Counted from the stretch's first letter, positions 42,608 to 54,592 are shown. The stretch is 64,000 nt of DNA from Aaosphaeria pasadenensis (GCA_022813625.1 JAKLMB010000026.1:62001-126000), one strand, 5' to 3'. Numbers and translations are program-made. The notes: generated by a model not told the origin, from the letters alone.

Positions 42608-45549
42608 TTTGATTTTGGACCTCTGTGGGCTTTGGGGGGACTTCAGGAGGATGAAAGATCTCACGACGCGGTAGGAATTTGCAAAGCGTACGGGGAGTCT
42701 TTTATAAAATATTCTGGATAGCTGCATCATGCACGAAGCTCCCCCAACCACCAGGGATTGACAGTCGAGCTTAGACGGGTGAGCTTTGATTAGTGCAGGC
42801 ACACCACGCCACGCCACGCGGGCCAGGCAAACCATGCGAACCAAGGAAAAAAAGGATAGGCCAGGGCCCTGGAAGATGCGGATACAAGGCATCATCATGA
42901 TGCACTAATGGCAAATGGTAAGTAGAGAACGTACTGAATGTATGCTGTAGAACGTACTTTACCTGCTCGTACTACTCGTAGTTAGTGCACTCGTAGGACC
43001 TAGTCTATCTAAAGTTCGGGGCAGGGGCGGGCGTGCCACTAAACGCCCACCATCTTGTTGTAGGGGAGGGAATCCATTTAGGAGGGGACGCCGCCGACGT
43101 GGGAGACAAGAGTCGTTGTGGACACGGGATTGGTTGTGAAGACAATTAGCTCTCCTCGTGGTAGATTGCAGAGCTGTCACTTGCTTATGGGCGAGAGCTT
43201 GGGGAGCTTGGAGAGCTTGAAGAAAATCGCTAGAGGCATCGCTAGAACGTCCAGGGTGCCAGGGTAGCTACAGGTACTTGTAAGGAACGGATAGAGGGTA
43301 TGCATACAGTTCGTTATGCGCTGACTCTGGCTAGTTATTGTTGTTCGGCAATATTACTGTACGGAGAACATATATCCATACCAAGGCTAGTAGATACATA
43401 CCTAGGTGTGTACAATCATATACATAGTAGGTAGATAGATCATATGTACGGAGTACATACACACAGATAGGAATTGACTGATGGGAGCATCGAGTCTAGT
43501 CATGAGCACTTGCGTAGTTGGTAGTTAGAACTCTGTACCTTCAGTGGATGATTGTACGACAGAAAAGATCAGGAAGGTCGAGTACTCATCACCGAAGTGA
43601 CGATGATAATCTCACAAGCCATGAAATTAATTAAAGTTGAGTTGAATTGATGTGACGAGTGTGAGATGACCGAGACCTTTTGCTTTGGAATGATGGCGGG
43701 TAGGTGGGTGCGAGGCTTGAGGTTGATGCTTGGCGTGAACGTGAACGAAGGGCGTCCTCTGATTGGATGGCATGGATGGCATTTGGGATGTTGGGGAATC
43801 CTCGATGCGATGGTCCCGCGGCCACTAACTGCTTTTGATCACTACCCCATTACGCAATCTAACCTGATTGGGGAGGCGGGATCGGGAGGTTGTTATCCTT
43901 TATCAGGCAATTACCTAGAGAGTAGACAGTAGACAGTAGACAGTAGATACAGTTACACTACGAGTACATACTCTTGTATGTTTGAATATGGTCTGTTCAC
44001 AAGTGGCAGTACGGAGCATGGCATGCTGCATCTTACTCGTAATTAACTTACTTTCACACTCTACTCTTCCTAACTAGTCCGTATCCCTCGGTTGATCAAA
44101 CTAGGGCATCGCCTTATGCATTCATCTTCATCGATTCGTATTACAACCCCAACACCAGACCCTCCCACAATTCACACGTGCTCAATCCTTCCAATCACTA
44201 CGGTCCATTGTCCTTACCATATGTACTCCGCATCTCGTGTCTTCTGAATAAGTCTGTACATGTTCTCTTGAGTCGCACTCTCATTGGTTCATTTTGTCCA
44301 CATCGAATGCCTCGAACGACAGTCGAAGGAAAGCCTTTCTCGGAATCACCGATCGTTGTATACTGCATTGGAATTTTCTTCCTCTTTCAAGGACTAGAAC
44401 AACATAGCAAAGCCGCGAGTGGTGCACACCATGCCTTCAAGTTTTCAACTAAAGGTGTAAGTTCTCTGTAGGAACTTGATAAAATCTTCTCACACGATGC
44501 ACGGTCTCTAGAACCTTGGAGGGTCTATTCCATCTACTGGCTGGTCTTAGCCCAGCTGTGACCTTTCGATCCAGGTACCCGGCTATTGATGATATGGGGC
44601 TCTTCGCCAACAACGGATCCCAGCTACTTGGTTCGGTGTGTGGGAGTATACATACATACTATGTAGAAGTATGTATGCGCCCTATGCTGCGCACCAGAAA
44701 GCTTTACACCAACCTGCCGAGGATTTCTAGGGGTGTGTAGATCACTGTATGTGTCGAACTATCAGTGAGAGAGTATGTATCTTTCCCTAATTATTCCTCC
44801 TGCTGCAAGTCCTGACCTACTGGCACAGGAGCAGAAATGGGTACTGAAAACTCGCACAGCTAACTCATAAAAGGTGGATGGACGTACCCGTACACGGTGT
44901 GTTGTTTTGTTCGATACTTCAGCGGCGTGATGCCCCGCCATAACCGAAACCAGCGACCTCGATGCCATGTAATGATTCTGCACACAGACCTCCACATGCC
45001 GAATCCGTGAATCAATATGATCACTACGGCGTAAGACATCATGTAGAAACCTCTTTATATGCGCAGTGTCGTTGTATCAAGCTTCCTACTGATTCCTGGC
45101 TCATCTGACCTGCGAAGAGCTCGGCACGATTCCCGGCACTAGAGGAAGTAACAAAGGCATTCGAATGCAAGCAGCATTCCCATGAGAGCTACAACCCTGG
45201 AGATGACAGAAACCGATACCATGGGCTCGGGAGATTCTCTAGCTGTATCTATTCGGATGATTTGGTGTTCTTCCCGATCTTGGGTATATCACTGACTCTA
45301 CGACCGTTGCCATCCATCAAGGTGTGCCCACGTTAGGTTTAGTCTGACCCAATCGCGCACGAAAGACGTCACCATTGTACCCCAACATCAGCAATTGCCT
45401 ATGTACCTAGGAACCTAAGGTATACCTACCTACTCATTATGAGGTAACTAACCAGAACTCGTAGATTTTTTGACATACAATAAACCAACATTCTCCAGTG
45501 CCTCGCGTTCCACTTCCTCCTTCCTGTTACTGTGTACTAATCTACGTTG
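42608..45549. promoter_or_regulatory. 2.9 kb divergent spacer, alkaline phosphatase and photolyase upstream regions
   Basis: No supported gene; open frames at 43666-43932, 44178-44471 and elsewhere lack domains. Contains a 7-bp tandem array (43920-43948), TACCTAGGTG near 43398, TACGGAGTA words near 43360, 43443 and 44011, and a TACCTAGGAACCTAAGG cluster near 45403. Both flanking genes respond to environment in other fungi (phosphate, light), so long regulatory regions are plausible. Confidence 0.5.
43920..43948. repeat. (AGTAGAC)n 7-bp tandem repeat
   Basis: Four copies of AGTAGAC ending in AGTAGATAC, in the alkaline phosphatase-photolyase spacer. Confidence 0.85.
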
Positions 45550-47475
45550 ATGTCAATTGCTCGTCCACTTCTCTTCTCTTGTAGACACATACTCGGACGG
45601 CCTTTAGCTCACCTGGATTGCAATCCGATCTGCAATCCATTCACTACAGGAGCAGATAGCGTAATTCCCCCGAAGGGATCACCGCGTAGCACTCATCGTC
45701 CTACGAATTTCCGGCAGTACGCAGCGGCCGCCATGTCCAAGCGAACTGCATATTCTCGCTCTGAGCTCGGTCAGCAGCCCTGTTCAGTCCAGGCATGCTA
45801 TCAGATCGCATCAGCTAACAATCATTCACCTAGGCCACCCGACGACTAAGCGCGCCAAACAGGTTGACGAAGATCTCCCTTACGATCACCTACTTTCTGC
45901 TCTCGAATCCCAGGACGAGATCAAAGATGTTCGGAAGGTCGTCCACTGGTTCCGAGGCAAAGATCTTCGATATCAGGATAATATGGCTCTACACCACGCC
46001 TCGGAGCTAGCTAGAAAGTCGAAGGCCCCGTTGATCTGTGTCTACGTGTACTGCATCGCCGAAGAGTCGTGGCATGGGACAAGCCCTGCGCGGGTAGACT
46101 TCATGTTGGAAGCGCTCAGGATCATGCAAAAGGATCTCAAGTCTCTTCACATACCCCTCGTCTTCCTAAATGCCGAGAAACGGCAGGACTATGTGCCAGT
46201 CATCCTCGATTTCATCAAGGAGCAAGGCGTTTCCCATGTATTCGCAAATTACGAGTATGAAGTGGATGAGATACATCGCGACATCAAAGTCGTCCAAGAT
46301 TCGGGTTCTGCCGTTCAGGTCTCCTTGTACCATGATCAGACCATTGTTGAGCCAGGCACGTTTAACACCAGCTCAGGGAAGCCGATGAAGGTATTCACGC
46401 CCTACCACAAAATGTGGCTCTCATACGTCAGGGAAAATCCTGAACTTCTCGACGTCGTCCCTGATCCGCAAAAGAACGACGGCAAATTTGAAAAGGAACT
46501 GAAGTCCCTCTTTGCATCGCCGCTTCCAAAACCTTCCAAAGATAAGGAGTTCCTTTCTGAGAAAGAACGATCGATGATACGGAGCCTTTGGCCAGCGGGC
46601 CACGACGCCGGTTTGAAGCGAATGGATGCCTTCATCAAACAAATCCACAAGTACGCAGCGACACGTTCGAATCCGGCCAAGGACAGCACCTCTCGCATGT
46701 CTGCATATTTCTCAAGTGGGCAGGTCTCCATCCGCGAAGCCCTTGGAAAGGTTAGGAACCACAATGATGCAAGTGCAGATTTCAGTGAATCCAATGCCAA
46801 AGCAGGCGTCTACAGTTGGGTTCGTGAAATCGTCTTCCGCGAACTCTACCGCCAAACCACTCTCACCACTCCGCACACCGCCATGAATCTGCCCCAGAAT
46901 TTGAAATTTGATTTCGTCCATTGGGAGGACGACGAAGAGGGGTGGAAGAAATGGATCAATGGCACGACCGGCGAGCCCTTCATAGACGCAGGGATGAGGC
47001 AGCTCAACGCCGAAGCCTACATGCACAACCGTCTTCGAATGAATGTGTCGTCCTACTTGTACTGCAACTTGCTCCTCGATTATCGTAGGGGCGAGCGATA
47101 CTTTGCAGAGACACTCATCGATTGGGATCTTTCAAATAACACTCAAGGATGGGAGCCTTCATACACGGTTTTCAATCCGGTGTCCCAGGCGGAACGCAAT
47201 GATCCAGACGGAGACTATATCCGCAAATGTGAGTCATCATGTCCTTTGCGCCCCGTTCCACGAAGCATAGAAAGACAATGCTGATCCTTACATTCATGCA
47301 AGGGGTCCCTGAGTTGAAAGAAGTCCATGGAAAAGCCATTTTTGCGCCGTACGACCGATTGAGTAAAGAGGAATTTGACAAACTGGGATACCCAAAGCCA
47401 CACGTCAATTGGAAAGAGACAAAGCAGAGAGCTATTGAGAGATTCAAGAGTGATATGGCTGATGCTGAGCCTTGA
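45550..47475 (+). CDS. PHR1: DNA photolyase/cryptochrome family protein (CPD photolyase or CryA type)
   Basis: Exons 45550-45769, 45834-47228 and 47303-47475 join in phase to 595 residues. The antenna domain begins 'VVHWFRGKDLRYQDNMALHH'. The FAD domain holds 'FIDAGMRQLNAEAYMHNRLR' and 'DWDLSNNTQGWEPSYTVFNP', then 'GDYIRKW' joined across the last intron to VPELK. The flavin-contacting asparagine and the MHNRLRM substrate segment are kept, but the loop that normally follows GGW is about nine residues shorter. The enzyme would split UV-made cyclobutane dimers with blue light, or sense light. Two in-frame starts are possible: MSIARPLLFSCRHILGR (45550, mitochondrial-like) and MSKRTAYS (45733, with GCCGCCATGTCC context). 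The first donor is GTCAGC, an unusual form, so this junction is less sure. Confidence 0.88.
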
Positions 47476-47766
47476 TGACTCAGGCCATGCCTTCACTAAT
47501 TATTAAGTGGGCAAATGTACATGACAACATATCTGGTATCTCACAGGTGTTATAAAGAGCTCACTTACGTCTGAAACGTGACGATTATCCGGTACTAGTG
47601 GGGTCAAGCCAGTGTGTAATAATTTGAAGGCATGAAGTTACTTGTGTAGCCATCTCGCGGGTGGGGTAATTAAATGATGTAGAACAAGGTGGGTTATCGC
47701 ACATCAATCAAAATGGGCCTCCATTAGTGGGACCAGAACAAGTAGTTACCCACAAAACAATATCTA

Positions 47767-49831
47767 TCAATCCTCTATCTCCCCAGTTGACCTTGTGGGC
47801 CTAGAGTCAATGCCTTCCGAACCTTGGCTGCTTGGGCGCTCGCCCTGGGAAGCTGAATCTTCCGCCAGGGGTGCAACGACAACACCGGCAGGTGGAATGA
47901 ATGTTTCACCGTCCTCGGTATCGAGTTGCATGAGGAAAGTCTCCCAGATTTCGATGAGCTGTTTCCAAGTTAGCTGAATTGCGCTGCATAATCGGCATGG
48001 GAGTTCGAACCTCTTTCTGTGCCTCCACTGCACTTTCAAGGTATGTCTCAACCCCAGATTTGAAATCTTCCACCTTTTCTCGCTCAAACCTCTCCAACTC
48101 AGCCCTCATCAGCCGGCCCATATCGTCGAACAGAAGTCTTGTCTGGTGCACCTTCCTCTCTGCATCTGCCACGTCGGCGCTGAGCTGATTCAACCTGTCC
48201 TGCTGAGACCTTCCTTGTCGAAGTAGTTTGTCCTGCGTCGCTTTGCGCTTCTGTAGCTCGGACTCGGCGGCGTGCCATGCATGGTAGGATTTCTGACGCT
48301 GCAAGAAAGCAGTCTTAACAGAGCCAATCAAGCGTATGTACTCATCGATGACTATGCCGAATGTGAGGACGTCCTGCTGGGCTTGACGTTCATATAGCTC
48401 CTTGATACGAATCTGCACGTCTGATAGGCTGTCGAGTGGGTCGGACAGAGCTGGCGAGAGTTCGACGGCGGCGAGTGAATGCAGGGAAGCGGAGAAATCG
48501 CCGCAGGACTCGGCGAGTCCTTTGCGTTGCGCTACAACAAGATCGGTGGCCTTTAAGAGGGCTTTGAGCTGATTCTCTAACGCATCAAGATACACTTTTC
48601 GGTCATGGAACCACTTTGGAAGTCAGCCTTGATCCTTGGACATTATGTGAACTGGGATGGTCTTACATCGTCATGCTCAATGAACTTTCCAGACGACCCT
48701 CCAAGCATGGAACCAAACATGCCTTTGCTCTCACCAAGACCAGGGTCCTTGCGCTCTTTGTTTTTGATATCCAAACTGAACGCCTCACTCTCTAGGAAGA
48801 TTTTGAGATCTCCATCCTGTTGTAGCTGGGGATGTGCCGTGATCTTGTTCAACATGCGCTCTAGCGCTGCTCGTCTCGATTCAACGAAGTCGACATCAAA
48901 ACGGCCAACAGCTTGTTTCTCCGGAGGTGGTGGAATAATTACACCTGGGTTGTTGTTGTGCAATTGATTGTATAACCACAAGAAATCGCGATAACGGCGG
49001 GATACGGTAAAGTCTGGTTTCCGATAGGCTTTCGAGCTAGTCTAAGGTTTACCCCCAGTCAACTAAGAAGCACTTACGACGAATACTGGGCATATACTAA
49101 CCTTGGTGAACACTGCGTATTCGGTGTGCGAGCTGGTCAAGTCGCCCACCTTGTGTGGATCTCCCACGCTGATAGAAAACGATGGTTTCGACGCTTGCTC
49201 CACGCTCATACTGGGCTGGGCGTGTCGTTGGGGTGGTGCATTGCTTGGTGGTTGGACCGGAGGAGGAATCCGAGGCCCGTCGGCATCTCTAGAGTCACCC
49301 TCTTCGTCATCGTCAAGGTTCACCGAATCCATCATACCCCGGATTGATGATGCTGAGGCAGCAGTCGAGGGGCGCTGGTTGCGCTGGTTCCCGGTTTCCT
49401 TCTGAGGAGGGGCTGGCGGTGCCTCTGGTCCCGGAGGGGGTGTAGCTGCCCCCAAAGGACCCAATGGATCATCGACAGCTTCCATACGGGTGGGCTGCGC
49501 GCCATATTGTCGTCGACGAGGTCCTCGGCCCGCTGGCGATCGCGGAGCGGCAGATATATTGGTAGCAGAGCTTGCGGTAGCCTTCGGGGGGGCGAGTGTG
49601 TCTGTATACAATTATTAGCTGGCGACGCCTATACAGCCGTGTTGTTGGGAAAGTATGCATACCAGGTGCAGCGGCATCGTCGGGAGCTGTTCGTGGAGGG
49701 TTTTGCGACGGGCTTGACCTCGAAGGTACATCTACAAGACAGCAATTAGCAAGACGGTGGGTCGCTCAACGAGAACATTGTCGAATAAACTTACCACCCC
49801 ATGGGGAGCTTCCTTCGTCACCGAGATCCAT
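47767..49831 (-). CDS. VPS5: Retromer sorting nexin Vps5 (PX-BAR)
   Basis: Six exons (49795-49831, 49663-49731, 49102-49601, 48667-49041, 48011-48613, 47767-47958) join in phase to 591 residues. The start MDLGDEGSSPWGDVPS is followed by a long disordered proline/alanine-rich region. The PX domain (about 175-325) has 'SFSISVGDPHKVGDLTSSHT', 'FTVSRRYRDFLWLYNQLHNN' with the RRY phosphoinositide contacts, and 'IIPPPPEKQAVGRF'. The BAR domain (330-555) is a long coiled coil ending 'AQKE' then 'LIEIWETFLMQL'. Vps5 with Vps17 forms the membrane-bending subcomplex of retromer, which returns cargo from endosomes to the Golgi. The last intron has a GTTCGA donor, unusual but followed by a good AGCTAAC branch point. 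Confidence 0.93.
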
Positions 49832-50368
49832 TGCGTCGAAGGCGGAGTACCAAGGTAGGTCTTAGAGCTTCGGATTGCACTGACTGACTGATTGACTGGA
49901 GAGACGACGGGACGTTGGCTGTAGCTGTGGTGATTCGATGGACTCGCGCCTTTCCCACTTTGAACCCTTGGCATTTCTATGGATTGATGACATCGGATCC
50001 AGCCACACCTTGTTTACGCCACATTCGAACGCCTCACTGAAACTGTAAGTACGACGTGTATTACCTTGTCTGTGTCTACTAAATTACGATGTAGGCTACT
50101 GTCTGTTTCAATTAACCAATCAATTAATTGCTTGTAACTAGGATTAGGCATGGTTGCGTTACTGTGCGCGGGCATATCCCATCCCATCCCATCCCATGTG
50201 CCGAGGTCCAGACAGGATCCATGGAGACATATCAACAACAACTTTAACTATAACACAACCATAGCAGCATTCCCCGTTCAACTTGTCCTTTTATCAAAGC
50301 TCGACACTCGGGAAACCTCGCACAGATACGCATTGTAATCGCACTCCAGATACTATATCGTTTTCGCA
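49832..50368. promoter_or_regulatory. Divergent VPS5 / thioesterase upstream region
   Basis: 537 bp between divergent start codons. Contains a (CCCAT)n repeat at about 50175-50198. No gene. Confidence 0.55.
50175..50198. repeat. (CCCAT)4 pentamer repeat
   Basis: Four copies of CCCAT about 170-195 bp upstream of the thioesterase start. Confidence 0.8.
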
Positions 50369-50950
50369 ATGTCTGGACCCCCCTGGAAGCGATTCCCTCA
50401 AGTAGCAACCGCGGATGATACCGCATTTGATCGAGTCAACAAATGGTTCAACCTTGCTCGAGAATATAGCAACGACGTAAGATTCTACATTGTAATCCCC
50501 CTAAAATCTGGACGGCTCGATTGAAGACATATACAGACCCATGATTCACCACTTCTGCCACTGCTGACTCTCGAATCTGCTGAGTCCTCTCCGACTGTCT
50601 CTCATCCACACCATGGTAAAACGGTCTTCACCCTCACAGTCCCTCGCCAGCTCTGCAACATGTCTGGAAATTTGCACGGTGGAGCCGTTGCTCTCATTTT
50701 CGACATGTGCACGTCCATGAGTATAGCTGCGTGCTCAAAGGACGGATTCTGGGACGGCGGACATGTAAGCCGAAACCTAACTTGTACTTATCTAAGGCCG
50801 GTCGCAGAAGGAGAGAAGATATTCATCGAGAGTGAAGTCGTGCACCTGGGAAAGAACATGGGACTGACGGTCGGTGTTATCCGAAATGCGGATGGTAAAG
50901 TGTGTTATACCTGCGATCACGGCAAAGCAAATCTTGGAGCTAAATTGTGA
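50369..50950 (+). CDS. HotDog-fold acyl-CoA thioesterase (PaaI/ACOT13-like)
   Basis: Exons 50369-50476 and 50537-50950 join at phase 0 to 173 residues. The core signature 'SGNLHGGAVALIFDMCTSMS' contains the HGG motif of PaaI-type 4HBT thioesterases, with the aspartate 'FDMC' at the position of the catalytic acid. The strand pattern 'VSRNLTCTYLRPVAEGEKIF' and 'GKVCYTCDHGKANLG' completes the HotDog fold. Proteins of this type hydrolyse acyl-CoA thioesters in mitochondria, peroxisomes or cytosol as homotetramers. No clear targeting signal: the N-terminus MSGPPWKRFPQVAT is weakly basic and no C-terminal SKL-type signal exists. The natural substrate is unknown. Confidence 0.88.
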
Positions 50951-51358
50951 CCATTTTTTTATTCACCAAGGGAGAGCATTCTATCCGGCAAGGAAATTAT
51001 ATAGATGATAGAGAAACCTATGAGTGTTTACTGAATGGATGCCTCTTGTTCTGCTAAGAGGACATGATTAGGAGACCATGACGTATCTACACCCTTATTT
51101 CAATGTATGTACATCCTTCAGCATGCCATGTAGCCCTTTCTTTGAGAGTCTTTCGCATGCATCATCATAGCTCACACCTCGCATGTAGATCAACGTGTAG
51201 GATTACATACCTTAAGTTGTAGCGGCGTCCAGATTCCGCTCTAGAAGTCTTGCGACACGCCAAGGCTTATCGATATCACTCCGACGCAAACCCAAAAAAA
51301 TATCACGTCCGTGGATCGGCTTTTGTACATACGTCCATCAAACTTCTGTCGCGCGATC
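50951..51358. other. spacer thioesterase to DUF5321-like gene
   Basis: About 400 bp between co-directional genes; nothing notable seen. Confidence 0.55.
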
Positions 51359-52045
51359 ATGGACACCAGATTGGTTTTCCGCCAGCTACTGCGTGTACCG
51401 CAGCATTCCATTAGTCTTCTCTTCTCCGCTTCACGGCCTCAAACACCCACCGTCGCGCTCCTCACAACCTCCGCAGTATTCCCAGTAAATCTACAGAGTC
51501 GAAGTCTCTCAATACCTCGAGTGATAACACCCTCGTTCTGGGCGTCCATGGTACCGAGAACATTTCGCCATAACCCTCTTTCCCAGCCCTCCCCAGACCT
51601 ACGAAAAGAATGGAATCCAGCCACCCCATACATGGTGTTAGGACTGCTGGTCGGCTCCCAAGCCATCCAGATACTGTGGCTAAAGCGCGATCGGGAGCGA
51701 TTCACAAGAAAGGCCGAGGCACAGATAGGTCTCCTCCGTGAAGTCATCGAGAAAGTCCGGAGTGGAGAGGATGTGGATGTGGAAAAGGTGCTTGGGACTG
51801 GGGATAAGGCGATGGAGAGGGAATGGGAGGAAGTCTTGAAGGAGATTGGAGACGAGGAAGTGCTATTCAGGAGCAAGAAGAGAAGAAAACACCTCAGGGC
51901 CCAGGCTGCTCTCGAGGAAAGCAATGGAGCTGCTGCAGCCACCACTACCGAATCCGAGACCGTCGACCAAACGGCGAAGGGAGAAAGACCGATGGACGAT
52001 GGCATCGCGAAAGTGGAAACATTTCAGGGCGCAAAGTTCTATTAG
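51359..52045 (+). CDS. Small mitochondrial membrane protein of unknown function (DUF5321-like)
   Basis: Single exon, 228 residues from the first ATG in frame (MDTRLVFRQLLRVPQH). The first 80 residues are rich in arginine, serine and threonine without acidic residues, typical of a mitochondrial presequence. A single hydrophobic helix 'PYMVLGLLVGSQAIQILWLK' (about 100-120) is followed by a charged coiled coil 'RKAEAQIGLLREVIEKVRSG' and 'EREWEEVLKEIGD'. This order, with the 'RKEWNPATPYMVLG' lead-in, fits a fungal-only family of unknown function that I remember as DUF5321. The last 45 residues are low-complexity. The topology suggests an inner-membrane protein with one helix and a matrix or intermembrane coiled coil. 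No function is claimed. Confidence 0.72.
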   Translation: MDTRLVFRQLLRVPQHSISLLFSASRPQTPTVALLTTSAVFPVNLQSRSLSIPRVITPSFWASMVPRTFRHNPLSQPSPDLRKEWNPATPYMVLGLLVGSQAIQILWLKRDRERFTRKAEAQIGLLREVIEKVRSGEDVDVEKVLGTGDKAMEREWEEVLKEIGDEEVLFRSKKRRKHLRAQAALEESNGAAAATTTESETVDQTAKGERPMDDGIAKVETFQGAKFY

Positions 52046-52983
52046 ATCTTTGGAGGTGACCGACGTTCACTTTCCAGAATCTTTCTATAATCTGTATAAC
52101 ACCTGTTTCAACAAGATCAAACCAGCCTGGCCGGCCAGCTTGGTTCACTTATTCCTCGCACTTGAATCACGAATCGCAGGTGCACCATACCTGATACTTC
52201 CAATCGACCGTTTTCCAATTTCCACTGGCCATTGGTATCTGAGGATGTGTTTTGCTGTTTTGCTTCCACGTGTGCATCCCAAAAGATCGCTTAATTCCAA
52301 TCGCGAGAACCGAATGGGGGTGCAATGTTCAACACAGTGTTATTCCAACTGAACATGTAAAGCACAACGATGAGCTCGAAGCAATTCTGATCGAAGCAAG
52401 CAGCAATGGCAATCAATGCATGGAGCCAAGAGGTATGACCTTGGCCAAACTGATTTATCTCGCTGGCACGTCATTCCCGTCTATATCTTTTGCGGGTTTG
52501 ATATAAGACTTATCCTTATGTGGCAACCGCAGATCGATTTGTGCAACTTTTGTTCCGGAGCAGAAGCTATGTACTGCGTTTTCGCAAAGAAAGCAAGGCT
52601 CTCCAACGCGCCAAGGTGGAGATCCATGCTATATCGAGAAGGTGGCAAGCGCGACCTTCCCATCACTCATCTTGGACCTGCATTTCTGGGTAAAATGTCC
52701 ATCCCGTAGCACGATAACTGAGGAAGTGGATACGGCTGAAATAAATGTAGATGATGTGCTTACAAGGGACAATGTACTTGGATGCATGTGTACGGCTGCG
52801 GCAGTACCGACCATCCGTTCTGGTGTGGTGGTAGATTGGAAAACACTATATAACGTAGGGTTGCACTTTATCTGTCCCTGCCTTTAGGCCCCGATATCAG
52901 TCGTAGATCCAACAGTTTTGAAACCGATCGGGCGCTCTCCTCCACCCATCTCACTTATACTCTTGCGTATCGTAGGGCCGAAA
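52046..52983. other. spacer upstream of the aminopeptidase gene
   Basis: About 940 bp. No supported gene; short open frames at 52252-52506 and 52416-52709 have no domain. A CCACCCATCTCACTTATA pyrimidine-rich segment lies just before the aminopeptidase start. Confidence 0.55.
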
Positions 52984-54592
52984 ATGAAGTCCCAACTTGC
53001 CTCGGGACTCATCCTGGCGGGTGCAGCACAGTCAATCGCAGGCGCTCTTCCCGAGACGAATAAGAACTACAAACCTCTTGTAGAGTCAAAGGCATTGCAG
53101 AGACTAGTCACCACAGAAGGGTAAGAGATCGCTCCACCAGATATTCCTACTCGGGATCCCAAAGCGGAAGACTGACAAGCCCCAGATTGTGGGGAAATCT
53201 TGAGAAGCTCGATGAAATTGCAAAGGCCAATGGTAACAATCGTGCGTTCGGCCTGCCTGGCTACGCCGCCTCGGTGGACTACATCCTTTCTCGTACAAAG
53301 GACTCGCCGGACTTCAACACCTACACGCAAGACTTTCCAGCAAACTTCTCGCAAGTCACGTCCATCTCTTTCAAGGTCGATGACAATGATTACTATGTCA
53401 TTGGGTTGACTTACTCTCCCTCAACGACCGAGGAGGGATTGACCGCGAAACTTGCACTCGGTGTTCCGGGAGATGCGGGCTGCACCGAACAGGCATACGC
53501 GGATCTTGATGTCAAAGACAAGATTGTGCTTGTGCAGCGGGGCGCCTGCCCTGATGGGACTACCCTTGCAGGCCGCATGAAGCCAGCGGCGGCAGCAGGA
53601 GCAGCAGCAGTTGTCATCTACAATGATGTTGAGACCCAGGTCACTGCAGGAACCTTGTCCAGCCCAAACCCACAATACGTCCCTACCGGCTTCATCAATC
53701 GAGATGATGGTGAAGAATTAGTAGCTCGCCTTGAGAACGGGGAAGACATTGAAGCATATTTCCAGCAGTCGCAGACGATTGAGACGAGAATCACCCAGAA
53801 TGTCATTACAGAGACGAAGGGTGGAGATCCAAATAACGTCGTCATTCTCGGGGCACATCTCGATAGTGTTCAGGCTGGCGCTGGTATCAACGATGACGGC
53901 TCCGGAACGAGCTTGATACTTGAGATCAAGACTGCGTTGGAGAAATTTCGGGTGAAGAATAAGGTCCGTTTCATCTGGTGGGGCGCCGAAGAGAACGGTC
54001 TCTTGGGATCCAAGTTCTACACCAACAACCTCAACGTTACCTCTGCCAACTCCATTCTGGCCTATCTGAACTTCGATATGGTATCGCGCGGCTATTTTGG
54101 CGTGTTCGATGGCGATGGTTCTACGTACAACCTGAGCGGTCCTGCTGGTTCGGATGTCATTGAACGCATCTTCGTGGAGGACCTTACTAGCAAGGGCATC
54201 AACGTGACGGCAGCCCGCTTCACCGGTGGCAGCGACTATCAAAGTTTCATAAACATTGGAAAGCCCGTCGGTGGACTTCATACGGGTACAGGTGTTGCGC
54301 AGGACCCCTGCTATCACCAGGCCTGCGATACTATCGAGAACCCCGATGCGAACACAATCACTGTCAATGCAAAGGTAAGAATCCAGACATTATACAGCGC
54401 CCAGTTTGCTGATCAATTCAATAGACAGCCGCTCATGTGTTGAGTATTTTGGCAACCAAGGGCCATCAAATCATTCCAAAGAGCCCCGTCAATGCGACAG
54501 TTTCGAGCAGAGGACTGATTGGAAGGAATGCTGTAACCTGGACCTTGGGAGAAGACGAAAGGCACCTGGGCACCTGTGAACATGTCATATAA
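52984..54592 (+). CDS. Secreted leucine-type aminopeptidase (M28 with PA insert)
   Basis: Exons 52984-53120, 53186-54374 and 54425-54592 join in phase to 497 residues. The start MKSQLASGLILAGAAQSIAG is a signal peptide. A protease-associated (PA) domain lies around residues 135-250 ('VLVQRGACPDGTTLAGRM', 'AAAAGAAAVVIYND'). The M28 catalytic domain has all zinc ligands: 'GAHLDSVQAGAGINDDGSG' (His 270, bridging Asp 282/283), the general base and ligand pair in 'WWGAEENGLLGS' (Glu 314/315), 'NFDMVSRG' (Asp 343) and 'CYHQACDT' (last His). It removes N-terminal hydrophobic residues from peptides outside the cell or in the vacuole, like Aspergillus Lap2 or yeast aminopeptidase Y. Several N-x-T/S sites are present. 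Confidence 0.93.
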
